This document shows positions 1 through 8,899 of a stretch of 64,000 nucleotides of DNA, piece by piece. Under the pieces are notes generated by a model that was not told where the DNA came from, did not search any database, and was given only the letters and a program-made list of their open reading frames with translations. This DNA is from Oenococcus kitaharae (lineage in GTDB: Bacteria; Bacillota; Bacilli; Lactobacillales; Lactobacillaceae). The stretch lies in NCBI RefSeq assembly GCF_025758695.1, contig NZ_JANJQP010000002.1, positions 434,001-498,000 of the forward strand. Reading direction: 5' to 3'. Position numbers and translations under genes: made by a program. Position 1 is the stretch's first letter, and each line of letters opens with the position of its first letter.

Positions 1-212
1 CGTACAATGTCTAGCTTTTCTGGATGCAAGGAAATGTATTCATCTAAAATCGATGTTTGTCCATCTAAAGTAAAAGTAGCCTCAGGGTGCTCTGTCAGTT
101 CTTCCAACATTTCTGTAAAAACTTGTTCGCTAAGGACCTGCGAATCTTGGGTCGTAAAATACCATTCACGATCCCAATGTGTATGATTCACTAAATCAAT
201 TTCTTTGACCAT
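1..212 (-). CDS. Alpha-mannosidase, GH38 family (N-terminal part only)
   Basis: The minus-strand frame starts with ATG at 212 and runs off the window edge, giving about 70 residues. The N-terminus carries HTHWDREWY, the first metal-binding signature of GH38 alpha-mannosidases. GH38 enzymes remove alpha-linked mannose; bacterial members often act on imported, phosphorylated substrates. The start lies 3 bases after the stop of the upstream PTS gene, so the two are surely co-transcribed. PTS plus GH38 resembles the mannosylglycerate system (mngA/mngB) of enterobacteria, but the substrate here is inferred from context only. The C-terminal part lies outside the window. Confidence 0.85.
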   Translation of the reverse strand, partial: MVKEIDLVNHTHWDREWYFTTQDSQVLSEQVFTEMLEELTEHPEATFTLDGQTSILDEYISLHPEKLDIV

Positions 213-215
213 ACA

Positions 216-2153
216 TTATCCTTTCTTCGATGAAGGTGCCGTTTTTAGTGACTTAGATATTTTTTGACTTCGTGTTAGGATTAATAAGATCGTTGATATA
301 AGAGCCCCTAGTAGGGCACTACCCAACCAAATGGCGATGTTGCCAACCAATCCAACATTGCCTTGCAGGAAGAACATTGAAAAGATGCCCGCCCCAAGCA
401 TGCTGAGTTTGACTTTAAAGTATGCCACGATGGCTCCGGTTACCATCGAACCAACAATGAAGGAACCGATTACTCTGATAGGATCTAGCATTGCAAAGGG
501 AATGGCCCCTTCTGTGATTCCGGCTAGACCCAGTACCCACGTTTGTTTCCCAATTTGTCTCTCTTCTTCGTTGAATAAATCTTTCCTTAAAACACATGCT
601 GCGGTCACTGAAAACGCTGAGACCATCTTGATGGAGGTGAAAATGGCAAAGGGCGCAAAATTGCCGTTAGCTATTGCTCCTAAACAGAATGCATATGCTG
701 CCTTGTTTACCGGGCCCCCAAGATCAAAGGAGGTCATGATGCCTAGCACAATGCCAAGAATAATCGCACCTGAACCAGACATATGGTTTAGCATGCTGAT
801 TAGAGATGTATTTAGCCATGTTACCGGTTTACCAATTACAAGTAACATCAAGATGCCTACCACTAAAGAACCCAGTACTGGATAGACCCAGAACGTAATC
901 AAACTGGACAAGGACCCATTGCTTTTAATATGATTTTTCATCCATTTCACTGCATAACCAGCAATAAATCCTGCTAGCATGCCCCCCAAAAAACCACTGC
1001 CAATCATATTGGCTGCGAGTCCGCCGGCGAATCCAGGTCCGAGAGCTGGTTTATCAGCGATAGAGTATGCCATATAAGCTGATAAAACCGGGACCATTAA
1101 AGTTCCCAGCATATTTGTTCCAAGTGTTTTTAGTAAGAACAGCCAACTAGTTTGGTTGTTTAGCATGGATTGTAATCCAAAAACTTGAGTGATCACAACT
1201 GCGAACACGCCTAACATGCCGCCGGCTATGATAATAGGAATAATGTAAGAGATTCCAGTTAAAATAGAGTTCTTGATTTCTGTGCCTATCGATTGTTTGC
1301 TAACATTTGTATCAACTTGAGGGATGTCAGAATTCCCTGGAATATAATTTTTTGACTTTGCTATGGCTTGGTCTAAAACTTTGTCAGCATTGCGAATTGG
1401 TTCAGCGACCGGCACGTCAATACTCGGTAGTCCATTAAAACGGTCTAATTCTTTTAGCGCTACATCATGTGCATAAATAATAGCTTTGGCTTCTCTGATT
1501 TGTGATGTTGTGATTCTGTCTTCAAGTCCCTTAGCACCTTGTTTTTCGACGTAAATCTTGTATCCCTTTTTTGCAGCAGCTTGTTCTAATGCTTTTGCGG
1601 CCATGTATGTGTGAGCAATTCCGGCTGCACATGCGGTAATTCCCAGTAATACAGTATTTACGTTATTATCAGAGGTGATTATCGGTTCGGCGGTTGGCTG
1701 GTCACTGAGTAAATTCAATATTTGTTGTGACGATGTAGCTTTCATTAGTTGAATACGATAATCTTTATCTGCCAAGCGTGTAGATAAGGAAGATAAGATA
1801 TCTAGGTGGACGCCGTCTGCTCCCGAAACTGGGATAGCTAATAGAAAAATTAATTGTACTTGATTACTGGGGTCTAGGCTCTGATAATCCTGAATGCTGT
1901 GCCTGTTTCTCAGTACTGCGAATACTGCTTTTTTCACAGTGCTGGATTTACCATGTGGAATCGCAAGACCGTTTTCTAGGCCGGTAACGGATTCTTTTTC
2001 GCGATCAGCCAAAGCCTGTAAAAATTTTTTTTCTGAGTCTATCTTGCCAGCCTCATAAAGCTTGTGAGTAAGAAAATTGAAAACGTCCTGTTTGCTTGAA
2101 AAGTCCTGATCCAGAAAAATCAGATTAGGCGATGTAGCTTTAGTGAGATCCAT
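216..2153 (-). CDS. PTS fructose-family EIIABC permease (mannosylglycerate/mannoside type?)
   Basis: 645 residues, a complete three-domain sugar phosphotransferase permease. The EIIA domain (about 1-150) has the phospho-histidine in NGLAIPHGKS (His67). The EIIB domain (about 165-265) has the phospho-cysteine in GITACAAGIAHT (Cys175). The rest is a membrane EIIC domain with repeated hydrophobic segments and a GGP loop (DLGGPVNKAA). The family phosphorylates fructose, mannose or mannosylglycerate during uptake. The GH38 gene directly downstream favours a mannoside substrate; fructose cannot be excluded. The RpiR gene lies just upstream on the same strand. The start has a good ribosome site (AAAGGATAAA) and a cre-like operator about 55 bases further upstream. 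Confidence 0.88.
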   Translation of the reverse strand: MDLTKATSPNLIFLDQDFSSKQDVFNFLTHKLYEAGKIDSEKKFLQALADREKESVTGLENGLAIPHGKSSTVKKAVFAVLRNRHSIQDYQSLDPSNQVQLIFLLAIPVSGADGVHLDILSSLSTRLADKDYRIQLMKATSSQQILNLLSDQPTAEPIITSDNNVNTVLLGITACAAGIAHTYMAAKALEQAAAKKGYKIYVEKQGAKGLEDRITTSQIREAKAIIYAHDVALKELDRFNGLPSIDVPVAEPIRNADKVLDQAIAKSKNYIPGNSDIPQVDTNVSKQSIGTEIKNSILTGISYIIPIIIAGGMLGVFAVVITQVFGLQSMLNNQTSWLFLLKTLGTNMLGTLMVPVLSAYMAYSIADKPALGPGFAGGLAANMIGSGFLGGMLAGFIAGYAVKWMKNHIKSNGSLSSLITFWVYPVLGSLVVGILMLLVIGKPVTWLNTSLISMLNHMSGSGAIILGIVLGIMTSFDLGGPVNKAAYAFCLGAIANGNFAPFAIFTSIKMVSAFSVTAACVLRKDLFNEEERQIGKQTWVLGLAGITEGAIPFAMLDPIRVIGSFIVGSMVTGAIVAYFKVKLSMLGAGIFSMFFLQGNVGLVGNIAIWLGSALLGALISTILLILTRSQKISKSLKTAPSSKKG

Positions 2154-2207
2154 AATATTTTATCCTTTCTTTGTATCCGCCCACAAGGATAATGATATAT
2201 ATGGTAA

Positions 2208-2221
2208 TGTAAGCGCATACA
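2208..2221. promoter_or_regulatory. cre-like operator upstream of the PTS gene
   Basis: TGTAAGCGCATACA is a near-palindrome matching the catabolite-responsive element, in the 105-base gap between rpiR and the PTS gene. On the minus strand TTGATA lies just upstream and an AT-rich TATATATCAT just downstream, so a bound protein would cover the promoter spacer. CcpA is the obvious ligand; the RpiR protein is an alternative. Confidence 0.55.
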
Positions 2222-2258
2222 TTATCAAGAAAAATTACACGCGTTCGATCACACTTGT

Positions 2259-3005
2259 CTAGATCTGTGTATTTTTACACGTCTCTTGTAGGTATTGCTC
2301 TTGTAGAGCATTTAGGATTAGATATAATGGCGCTTTATCAGTTAGATTGATCCCATAAACTTGCCTATTGGGGGAATAACAAAAAAGTTGGATATCGGAC
2401 ATTCTTTGAAGTGTATTATTAGACAAATGTGTGAGACTCACGATGAATTGCTGATTCTGTTTCGCAATTTTAGCGATTTGTAACACATGCTCGTTCTCCC
2501 CGGACAAGCTCACTAGAATTGTCAATATGTTTTTTGAAGATTGAAACTCGTTTATGATTTGATTTTCGTAGGTATAAAAAACTGTTTTATGGTTCAAGGA
2601 ATTAATCGTATTCGCAAAATCATGAACAGGGAATGAGGTTTCACCAACAGCAAAAAGAATTATTTTCTCAGCCTTAATCATTTTGGAAACAATATTCTGA
2701 TTACGACTTGCGTCAATTAAATCAAAAGTATGTTCGATCAATTGTTTCTCGCTTATAAAGTTTTGTTTTGCATCCTTTATTTTTTTGATATTTCGAAATT
2801 CTATACGTAATTCTGCATACCCAGAATAACCGAGTTTTTTGCATAGTCTTGTCACTGTATTTGGAACAGTGAAATTTGTCTTAGCTAATTTTTCAATGCT
2901 AAAACTACTGGTGGATGATAAATTGTGTGCAATAAAGACCGCTAGGCTGGTTTCGGCTTCAGATAATTTGTAACGTGAATTTATCAAACGTTCATTAAAA
3001 TTCAT
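2259..3005 (-). CDS. RpiR/MurR family transcriptional regulator
   Basis: 248 residues. The N-terminal helix-turn-helix (about 1-75) contains FSIEKLAKTNFTVPNTVTRLCKKLGYSG, quoted here in two parts: the recognition portion is NTVTRLCKKLGYSG. The C-terminal half is a SIS-type sugar-phosphate binding domain (about 105-235) with VGETSFPVHDFA and VSLSGENEHV. RpiR proteins sense phosphosugars and control adjacent uptake genes. Its position between the lactate dehydrogenase and the PTS/mannosidase genes suggests that it controls the latter. The regulatory sign (activator or repressor) cannot be told from sequence. Confidence 0.85.
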   Translation of the reverse strand: MNFNERLINSRYKLSEAETSLAVFIAHNLSSTSSFSIEKLAKTNFTVPNTVTRLCKKLGYSGYAELRIEFRNIKKIKDAKQNFISEKQLIEHTFDLIDASRNQNIVSKMIKAEKIILFAVGETSFPVHDFANTINSLNHKTVFYTYENQIINEFQSSKNILTILVSLSGENEHVLQIAKIAKQNQQFIVSLTHLSNNTLQRMSDIQLFCYSPNRQVYGINLTDKAPLYLILNALQEQYLQETCKNTQI

Positions 3006-3084
3006 GGCGACTGAACACTTTCTTGTAAAAATGTTTGCATTAGTAGTGTGAAAAACTGTCAGATGGCCGCATACAAGGCGGAGA

Positions 3085-4083
3085 TTAAAAAATTTCGTTA
3101 TTGCTGTGACCAGATTCTACGAATTCTTTCAAATTATCCAAAGAAAATTTCACCATATTAGCAATAGCGCTCTCAGTATAAAAAGCAATATGAGGCGTTA
3201 AAATCACATTTGGCATTTTTGTTAATTGTTGGAACTCAGGGTCAGAAATGGCTTTCCCGCTTTTTTGATCTTCAAAAATATGATTTTCGTTCTCATATGT
3301 GTCTAGACCAGCTCCTGCCAAGACACCTGACTCAAGGGCGGATATCAAATCTTTTGTATTAATCAAGTTTCCTCTCGCCGTGTTAATGATATATGGGTGT
3401 TTCTGCATTTTAGCAAATGTATCTTTATTAAGTAAATGATAATTTTTTGCAACGCCAGGGACGTGTAACGTGATAATATCCGATTGAGCGTAAAGACGAT
3501 TTAAGTTGGTGACATATTGTTCTTGCTTATCACTAGAACTTTGAGAGTGAGAGAGAGAATCATAAATTAATACCTTCATTCCTAAGCCCTTGCAGATTCG
3601 CACAACCTCTTTCCCAATGTGGCCTGCACCAATTACACCAACTGTCAAAGTCTTCAGTTCCCTTCCTTCAAAGGAAGGATCTTTATGAAAATCACCATTA
3701 TTGTTTGCATGATTAACGAACCCCATTTTCCGAATTAAGGACATGGCAAGTAGCACAGCAAATTCAGCAATCGAATTGGGTGAAAAAGTTGGAACATTAG
3801 CAATATGAATTTTGGCTTTTTGAGCTACGGTTGTGTTAATATTGTCAGTTCCAACATTGCGAAGGGACAAATACTGTATCCCGAATGTTTGCATATTCAA
3901 AAATAGTTCTGCTGAATATGGAACTTTCTGCAATGCGCTTATGCCATCGTAATTTTTAGCCTTAGTAACAGTTTCGGGTGTCAGAAAATCATTGCAAACA
4001 TCCACTTCTATTTTGTTGATCTTGCTCCATTCCTGTACATACTTGTTCTCTTCAGAACTAACGTGGTAAGCAATTAATTTCAT
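3085..4083 (-). CDS. D-lactate dehydrogenase / D-2-hydroxyacid dehydrogenase
   Basis: 332 residues from the ATG at 4083, which gives the usual family N-terminus MKLIAYHVSSEE; a longer in-frame start at 4155 would add an uncharacteristic 24 residues. The NAD-binding motif GVIGAGHIGKEVV, the catalytic arginine in NTARGNLI and the catalytic histidine in LTPHIAFYTESA are all present. The enzyme reduces pyruvate (or a related 2-keto acid) to the D-hydroxyacid with NADH, the main lactate route in heterofermentative lactic acid bacteria. It may be one of several paralogues, so the physiological substrate is not certain. A cre-like site lies about 80 bases upstream. Confidence 0.85.
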   Translation of the reverse strand: MKLIAYHVSSEENKYVQEWSKINKIEVDVCNDFLTPETVTKAKNYDGISALQKVPYSAELFLNMQTFGIQYLSLRNVGTDNINTTVAQKAKIHIANVPTFSPNSIAEFAVLLAMSLIRKMGFVNHANNNGDFHKDPSFEGRELKTLTVGVIGAGHIGKEVVRICKGLGMKVLIYDSLSHSQSSSDKQEQYVTNLNRLYAQSDIITLHVPGVAKNYHLLNKDTFAKMQKHPYIINTARGNLINTKDLISALESGVLAGAGLDTYENENHIFEDQKSGKAISDPEFQQLTKMPNVILTPHIAFYTESAIANMVKFSLDNLKEFVESGHSNNEIF

Positions 4084-4160
4084 TTTTATACCTACTTTCT
4101 CTTGCGCACTAGTGAACTTCTGTTTAATCAAGTAAATCATATTATTTTTTTCCAAAAAAA

Positions 4161-4174
4161 TAAAGCGCTTTCAT
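4161..4174. promoter_or_regulatory. cre-like operator between D-LDH and the hicB remnant
   Basis: TAAAGCGCTTTCAT (reverse ATGAAAGCGCTTTA) fits the cre consensus. It lies between the divergent D-LDH gene and the hicB remnant, about 78 bases from the D-LDH start. Confidence 0.5.
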
Positions 4175-4202
4175 TTTTTTGGTATCATTTCAGGAGGAAT
4201 TG

Positions 4203-4596
4203 ATGAAAGAACGTTATCTCGTTTATCCGGCTAATTTTCAAAAAGATGGGTAGGGTATATTGCCAATTTTCCCGATGTGCCTAACGTTTTTACTGAAGGA
4301 GATAATCTCAAGCAGGCTTTGATTCACGCATCAGAAGTTCTGGGTGCTATTTTAATTGTTGATTATCGGGATGCCTATTCGGTTGCAACTGATATTAGCC
4401 AAATCAAAGTTCAGAATCAGCAAGTCGTTTATCCAGTCGAAGTCAATTTAGTTCAAGCGCGCGAACAAACTAAGTCTTTATTGGTTAAACACATACAACT
4501 ATCCCAGCTGATTTAGCTAAGAGGGCAGAAACACAAGGCATTAATTTCTTCCAGATTCTGACTGAAGCTTTAGAGAAGAAACTGAAAGTCTGCTAA
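4203..4596 (+). pseudogene. HicB-like antitoxin remnant with two frameshifts
   Basis: The first frame starts at ATG 4203 behind AGGAGG and reads MKERYLVYPANFQKDG, then stops at TAG 4251. The HicB fold continues in another frame (IANFPDVPNVFTEGDNL and onward, to 4516). The typical C-terminus continues in a third frame (TIPADLAKRAETQGINF to TAA 4596). Put together the three pieces make one HicB-like antitoxin of about 130 residues. Two separate frameshifts break it. No HicA toxin gene is visible on either side, so this is most likely a dead orphan antitoxin. Confidence 0.8.
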
Positions 4597-4629
4597 TTAT
4601 CTTTTCTATGTTCTTAATAATTGGCTGAC

Positions 4630-4657
4630 AAAAAATGACCGATATCGGCCATTTTTT
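4630..4657. terminator. Bidirectional terminator-like palindrome
   Basis: An almost perfect palindrome (AAAAAATGACCGATATCGG and its complement) flanked by an A-run and a T-run lies after the hicB remnant. It can act as a terminator in both directions and isolates the fructansucrase promoter region. Confidence 0.75.
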
Positions 4658-4741
4658 ATTTATCGTATTTATCAATTACAACCCTTCGATTCATTTCAGT
4701 CAGGCATTAACCTGCTGATGATTCACTATTTAAAAATATAA

Positions 4742-4797
4742 TGTATGCGCTTTCAAACCAAAGCGTTTAGTATGAGAATAGAGGTTTGTGCTAGAAT
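4742..4797 (+). promoter_or_regulatory. cre-like site and extended -10 promoter for the fructansucrase
   Basis: The 308-base gap between the hicB remnant and the fructansucrase holds the terminator above, a cre-like box TGTATGCGCTTTCA (4742-4755) and an extended -10 (TGC-TAGAAT, about 4789-4797). The -35 is weak. This implies a leader of about 110 bases. Catabolite control of the fructansucrase is inferred. Confidence 0.45.
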
Positions 4798-4916
4798 TAA
4801 CAACTGTTTTACTATTGAAATGATATTTGTTGAGTATTTTCTGAGATAGGCAAAGATGTTCTTCTGCTTCGTTCTATTAATGTTTTGAGAATATTTGGTA
4901 AGGTTTGGGGCACAGC

Positions 4917-7900
4917 GTGCAAATTTTAAGAAAGAAACTTTATAAATCTGGCAAAAATTGGGTGATTGGGTCTGTGATTGCGGCGGTGGCCATCGTAACT
5001 CCTCAGTTATCAGCATCAGCCGACAGTACACAGGTGCCGCAAGAGCCAGAAACAGCTGAGCAGGTTTCTCAACAGCCGGCCAATCCAGATCCTGCAGCAA
5101 AGACAGCGGATCAGTCTTCGACTACGGACACACAGCCTACTAATAATAATCCAGTGACAACAAGTCCTGAGACCGATAGCAGCACAGCCGATGCAGGTTC
5201 ACAAAATGCCGTTGGCCAATCATCGACAGCCAATGAAGGAACGACATCTCAGCCAGCGGCCAATGCACAACAGCCTGAAACTCCTACTGCGCCTGTTGCG
5301 ACAAATACAAATAATAGCCGCGATGGATTGACTCATACCGATGCCCAAGAGGCTCGTTCACAATATTTTCATGGCCGTTATTCACAATTAAATGACAATG
5401 GCGTTTTTTATGCGGGATTTTTGGACGCATCAATTAATAATTTGACTGACAGCCAGATCAATGCGTTAAATTCTGATCATTGGAATGGCAGCCAAGGAAC
5501 GCCAAATCTGACCATCTCTGATTTGAACAGTATGAACCAGTCCGCAAACTGGCAGAATCCTAATTATTCCTACCCAGCAGTCGATCCCACAAAAATCCAA
5601 AGTCTACCAGCCGCAGTTACGGCCGATACTAGTCCGGATCCTGCAAGCGGTCGTGTCAATCATCAACCAACGCAATTGGATGTCTGGGATTCATGGCCAG
5701 TGCAAAATCCAACCGATGGCTCGATTCAAACAATTACGATCGGTCAGCATACATATCAAGTGGTGATTGCCATGGCTGGTGTTGGCGCTAATTGGTCTGA
5801 CGGGCATTTGTATCTTTTTTATAAAAACGATGATCAAAAAAGCACCGATTTGTCATCAGCTGCGATTGATCAATGGCAAACAACCGGCGCAATTTTTCAA
5901 AATGATGTGGTACAAGAGAATTACCAGTGGGGGTATAACCCCGATAACCCTCAGGCACATGTTTATGCTGCTTCTAATCCAGATATCAAAGATGATCGTT
6001 TGGGTTTTCATCAACAATATCCGATTGAATCTCAGCAATGGTCGGGTTCGGCTATCTTGAATGCGGATAATACAATTCAGCTTTATTACACCTCTGTCGA
6101 AATTGCCGATAATTATTCACATTTAGCGACCGCGCAGCTTGGGTTATATGCGAATCCCGATGATAGCCTCTACACGAAAGTTTTGGATGATCATATTATT
6201 TTCGATGCCGATGGTCAGCAATATATGACCAATGAACAAGCTTACAATGGTAAGGTCCAGGCAACGAAAAATGGCCAGCCGTTAATGGATACGGCTCTGC
6301 GTGACCCGCATATCATTTTCGTTGCCAATGCAAATGGCGGCGTCGACCGTTACTTGGCTTTTGAAGGTTCGGCACCGATTAACACGCCAGATCATCTCCA
6401 AGATTTAAATAATCTATCTTCCTATTCATCGGATTCTCAAGATGCTGTCAATCAGCAATATTCTTTGCTTGCTTCTGATAGTGGCAGTATCAATATTGCT
6501 AAAGTTGCCAATTCCGTGATTGGTTTGATTAAGCTGAACGATGACAATAGCGTCACGGTTATGGCACCGATAATTACAGCGACTTTGGCTTCAGAAGAGT
6601 TAGAGCGCCCATCGATGGTTTACCTAAATGGCAAGTATTACTTGTTTACCTCGACAAGGATCGGGCGTTCCTCGATTAATAACTCTGACAACGCAGATAA
6701 TGTGATGATGCTAGGCTTTGTTTCGGATACGATTAACGGTCAATACCGTCCTTTGAATGGCAACGGCTTAGTCGTATCAAGTTCGCAACCTGGCAATAGT
6801 AAGACTTTCAATTATTCTTATTTTGCGATCAAAGTCCCCAACAGTAATCGTGTGATTATTACCACTTATATGACGAATCGTAATTTCGCGGCCGGGGCCA
6901 ATAATTATGCCACCTTCGGCCCTTCTTTTGAAATCGCTATTAACGGGGATCAGACCAGCGTGATTCCGGGTTCTGTCATGGCTCAAGGAGCGATTGCTGA
7001 AAGTGCCTCGGCTAAAGCCATTGGTGCTCTTTTGGCCACAGTCGATCATTATGAAGCTGCAATTGTGTCTTCTAATGCGACAAATTATACTGGCACAATC
7101 AGGAATTTGTCCGGCCGCGATGAAGGTATCTTTTTAAATGGGCCTGCGCTTACTTCCGCTGATACGAATGTACCTTCTGCTGAATATCATTCTTCGCATT
7201 TTCAAGGAGACCGTGTTCAAGTACTAGAGCAAGTATTAACAGTCCGTTCTAATGGCGGCTATTACACATTTTTGAGGGTTCGGGACGTCGATAAGAACAA
7301 TTTGATATTCTGGATCGACCAGCGAGGTGTGGCTGCTGACGAATATGATTCAGTTATCTTAAATCAATCGAGAAACCAATGGGCAACCGTTGCCAGCCGT
7401 CCTTATGATGGTATTTATCTTCTTGGCCCAGCAAACACAAGCGTGGAGACCTCTGCTGCTGGTGGTAACGGGCGGGCCTCTGACTTCAATGGGCATAATG
7501 TGTATGTTCTGCAAATCGAAACAACTCACAGAAAGACTAATAATCGAGATTATCAGTATGCCTATGTCAGCGATGGCAACCAGTCTTATTGGGTCGATGT
7601 ACGTGCATTGAATTTCGCACCGTTTTCTCGTGTCATTCACAATTCATATGGATTGAATTACCAGGCCTATATTGCGGCGGGCATTCGTCACGATGGCCTT
7701 TACGAGGATGCTGCGGCCTTATCGACACCTGGCGCGCAAACCCATTTTGCAATATCTGATGCGGTTAACCATCATATCGTCACTGTGCTTGAGTCCGTGG
7801 ATACTGTTCGGGCTAACGGCCAGCATTATATTTATTTGCGCGTTCACGATCAGAATATTCAAAATGGTGCTGGTATCAACGAGTATTGGATTGACACACG

Positions 7901-8483
7901 GTCTGTTTCAGTTTTTGACAGCCAATCTGCGCCAATTGCATCAATTGGTCATTATGCGATTATCGACCCTGGCCGCCGCACTGACTCAATCTACAACGCA
8001 GGGCCGGCATTGACCAGCACTGCTACTCTGGACGGTAATGGTTCAATCGATAATTATCGTAATCAGACAGTTCGGATTCTTCAGAGTGTCACGACGACGC
8101 GCGCAAGCAATAATCTTCGCTACACCTATGTACAGGTTACGAATGGTTCTCAGACTTTTTGGGTCGACGCTCGTTCTTTGAATGTACAGCCTTATGCCAC
8201 AAGGCGGACAATCACTAACTTTGCCAGTTCAGCTCGGATCATTGAACCTCGGGGACGGCAGGATATGGTTTATACCGATGGTCCGGCTTTGACGAGTGAT
8301 GATACGGTTCTGCCAACAGCATCGTTAAGCAGTTTGAATTTGCAAAATCGCACTGTGACTGTGCTAGCGGTTGTCGAGACCAATCGCGGCAGCAAAACGA
8401 AGCCGCGATTATATGAATATGCACAAGTGCGAGTTACTGGTACTAATCAAATCTTTTGGGTTGACCGCCGTGCCTTGGCTTAA
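4917..8483 (+). CDS. Secreted GH68 fructansucrase (levansucrase or inulosucrase) with five C-terminal repeats
   Basis: 1188 residues from GTG 4917; an in-frame TTG at 4905 is possible but poorly spaced from a ribosome site. The N-terminus has the YKxGKxW signal (KLYKSGKNWVIG) and ends near ASA-D. A P/T/S/N-rich linker (about 35-135) precedes the GH68 five-blade core. The three acidic catalytic residues are visible: Asp258 (VWDSWPVQ), Asp463 (LRDPHIIF) and Glu561 (EELERPSM). The enzyme splits sucrose and polymerises fructose outside the cell. From about residue 725 to the end there are five 70-85-residue repeats, each with GPALTS-like and FWVDxRxL-like motifs, resembling GW/SH3-like wall-binding modules. 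There is no LPXTG anchor. Levan versus inulin product cannot be decided. Confidence 0.93.
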   Translation: MQILRKKLYKSGKNWVIGSVIAAVAIVTPQLSASADSTQVPQEPETAEQVSQQPANPDPAAKTADQSSTTDTQPTNNNPVTTSPETDSSTADAGSQNAVGQSSTANEGTTSQPAANAQQPETPTAPVATNTNNSRDGLTHTDAQEARSQYFHGRYSQLNDNGVFYAGFLDASINNLTDSQINALNSDHWNGSQGTPNLTISDLNSMNQSANWQNPNYSYPAVDPTKIQSLPAAVTADTSPDPASGRVNHQPTQLDVWDSWPVQNPTDGSIQTITIGQHTYQVVIAMAGVGANWSDGHLYLFYKNDDQKSTDLSSAAIDQWQTTGAIFQNDVVQENYQWGYNPDNPQAHVYAASNPDIKDDRLGFHQQYPIESQQWSGSAILNADNTIQLYYTSVEIADNYSHLATAQLGLYANPDDSLYTKVLDDHIIFDADGQQYMTNEQAYNGKVQATKNGQPLMDTALRDPHIIFVANANGGVDRYLAFEGSAPINTPDHLQDLNNLSSYSSDSQDAVNQQYSLLASDSGSINIAKVANSVIGLIKLNDDNSVTVMAPIITATLASEELERPSMVYLNGKYYLFTSTRIGRSSINNSDNADNVMMLGFVSDTINGQYRPLNGNGLVVSSSQPGNSKTFNYSYFAIKVPNSNRVIITTYMTNRNFAAGANNYATFGPSFEIAINGDQTSVIPGSVMAQGAIAESASAKAIGALLATVDHYEAAIVSSNATNYTGTIRNLSGRDEGIFLNGPALTSADTNVPSAEYHSSHFQGDRVQVLEQVLTVRSNGGYYTFLRVRDVDKNNLIFWIDQRGVAADEYDSVILNQSRNQWATVASRPYDGIYLLGPANTSVETSAAGGNGRASDFNGHNVYVLQIETTHRKTNNRDYQYAYVSDGNQSYWVDVRALNFAPFSRVIHNSYGLNYQAYIAAGIRHDGLYEDAAALSTPGAQTHFAISDAVNHHIVTVLESVDTVRANGQHYIYLRVHDQNIQNGAGINEYWIDTRSVSVFDSQSAPIASIGHYAIIDPGRRTDSIYNAGPALTSTATLDGNGSIDNYRNQTVRILQSVTTTRASNNLRYTYVQVTNGSQTFWVDARSLNVQPYATRRTITNFASSARIIEPRGRQDMVYTDGPALTSDDTVLPTASLSSLNLQNRTVTVLAVVETNRGSKTKPRLYEYAQVRVTGTNQIFWVDRRALA
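7060..8480 (+). repeat. Five tandem wall-binding-type repeats within the fructansucrase gene
   Basis: Five diverged protein repeats start near 7113, 7399, 7690, 7981 and 8260. Each begins with a G/D-x-[IVL]-Y or F core, followed by GPALTS or a variant, a central V-x-[VI]-L stretch, and ends with [FY]W[IV]D-x-R. They are diverged at DNA level, so recent slippage is unlikely. The architecture matches the GW/SH3_8-type modules found on glucan- and fructansucrases of Leuconostoc and Oenococcus. Confidence 0.8.
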
Positions 8484-8664
8484 GAACTGTCGGCATTAGG
8501 TTATGAAGATGCTGTGATTCCAAGAGATTCAGTTTGTTCAAAAAATAGAAAATTATGTATTTGGAAAAAGGTATGCGATCATCATCAGTAATTGCGTTTG
8601 CTTGCTGGAATTAGCTATGATAAACTTTAGATTGTTATTTGATCGCAAATAACCAAAACATCAA

Positions 8665-8735
8665 AATCTGGGGTGCCTGAAGGCTGAGATTACACCCACA
8701 TAACCTGATCTAGTTTGCACTAGCGTAGGGAGATT
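8665..8735 (+). ncRNA. TPP riboswitch (THI element)
   Basis: The conserved blocks are all present in order: GGGGTGCC, GGCTGAGAT, ACCC, AACCTGATCTAG and GCGTAGGGA, closed by a P1 stem AATCT/AGATT. This is the thiamine pyrophosphate aptamer. It lies 165 bases before ykoE and is followed by a strong terminator (8815-8846), so TPP should cause premature termination. Confidence 0.95.
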
Positions 8736-8814
8736 ACTTGAGAGATTTACCGCTTTATTATCGTGTGCTCGTTGTTCTGATCACATAAATATTCGGTCGT
8801 AATAGATACTTTTC

Positions 8815-8846
8815 AAGCCAGTCTTCTTACAGAGACTGGCTTTTTT
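8815..8846 (+). terminator. TPP riboswitch expression-platform terminator
   Basis: A 10-bp perfect stem AAGCCAGTCT/AGACTGGCTT with an 8-base loop followed by TTTTTT, between the TPP aptamer and ykoE. Confidence 0.9.
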
Positions 8847-8899
8847 GATGGTAAGTCCTGCATGGCGATGTTTAAAAAATTTTTTTTGGAGGGTATCTT

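Noticed and set aside
4083-4155. Longer N-terminus for the D-lactate dehydrogenase
   Set aside because: The extra 24 residues are not part of the family, whose N-terminus is MKLIAYHV; the ATG at 4083 fits better.
7060-8480. The fructansucrase repeats as a recombination or CRISPR-like array
   Set aside because: They are diverged, in-frame protein repeats of 70-85 residues without identical DNA units.
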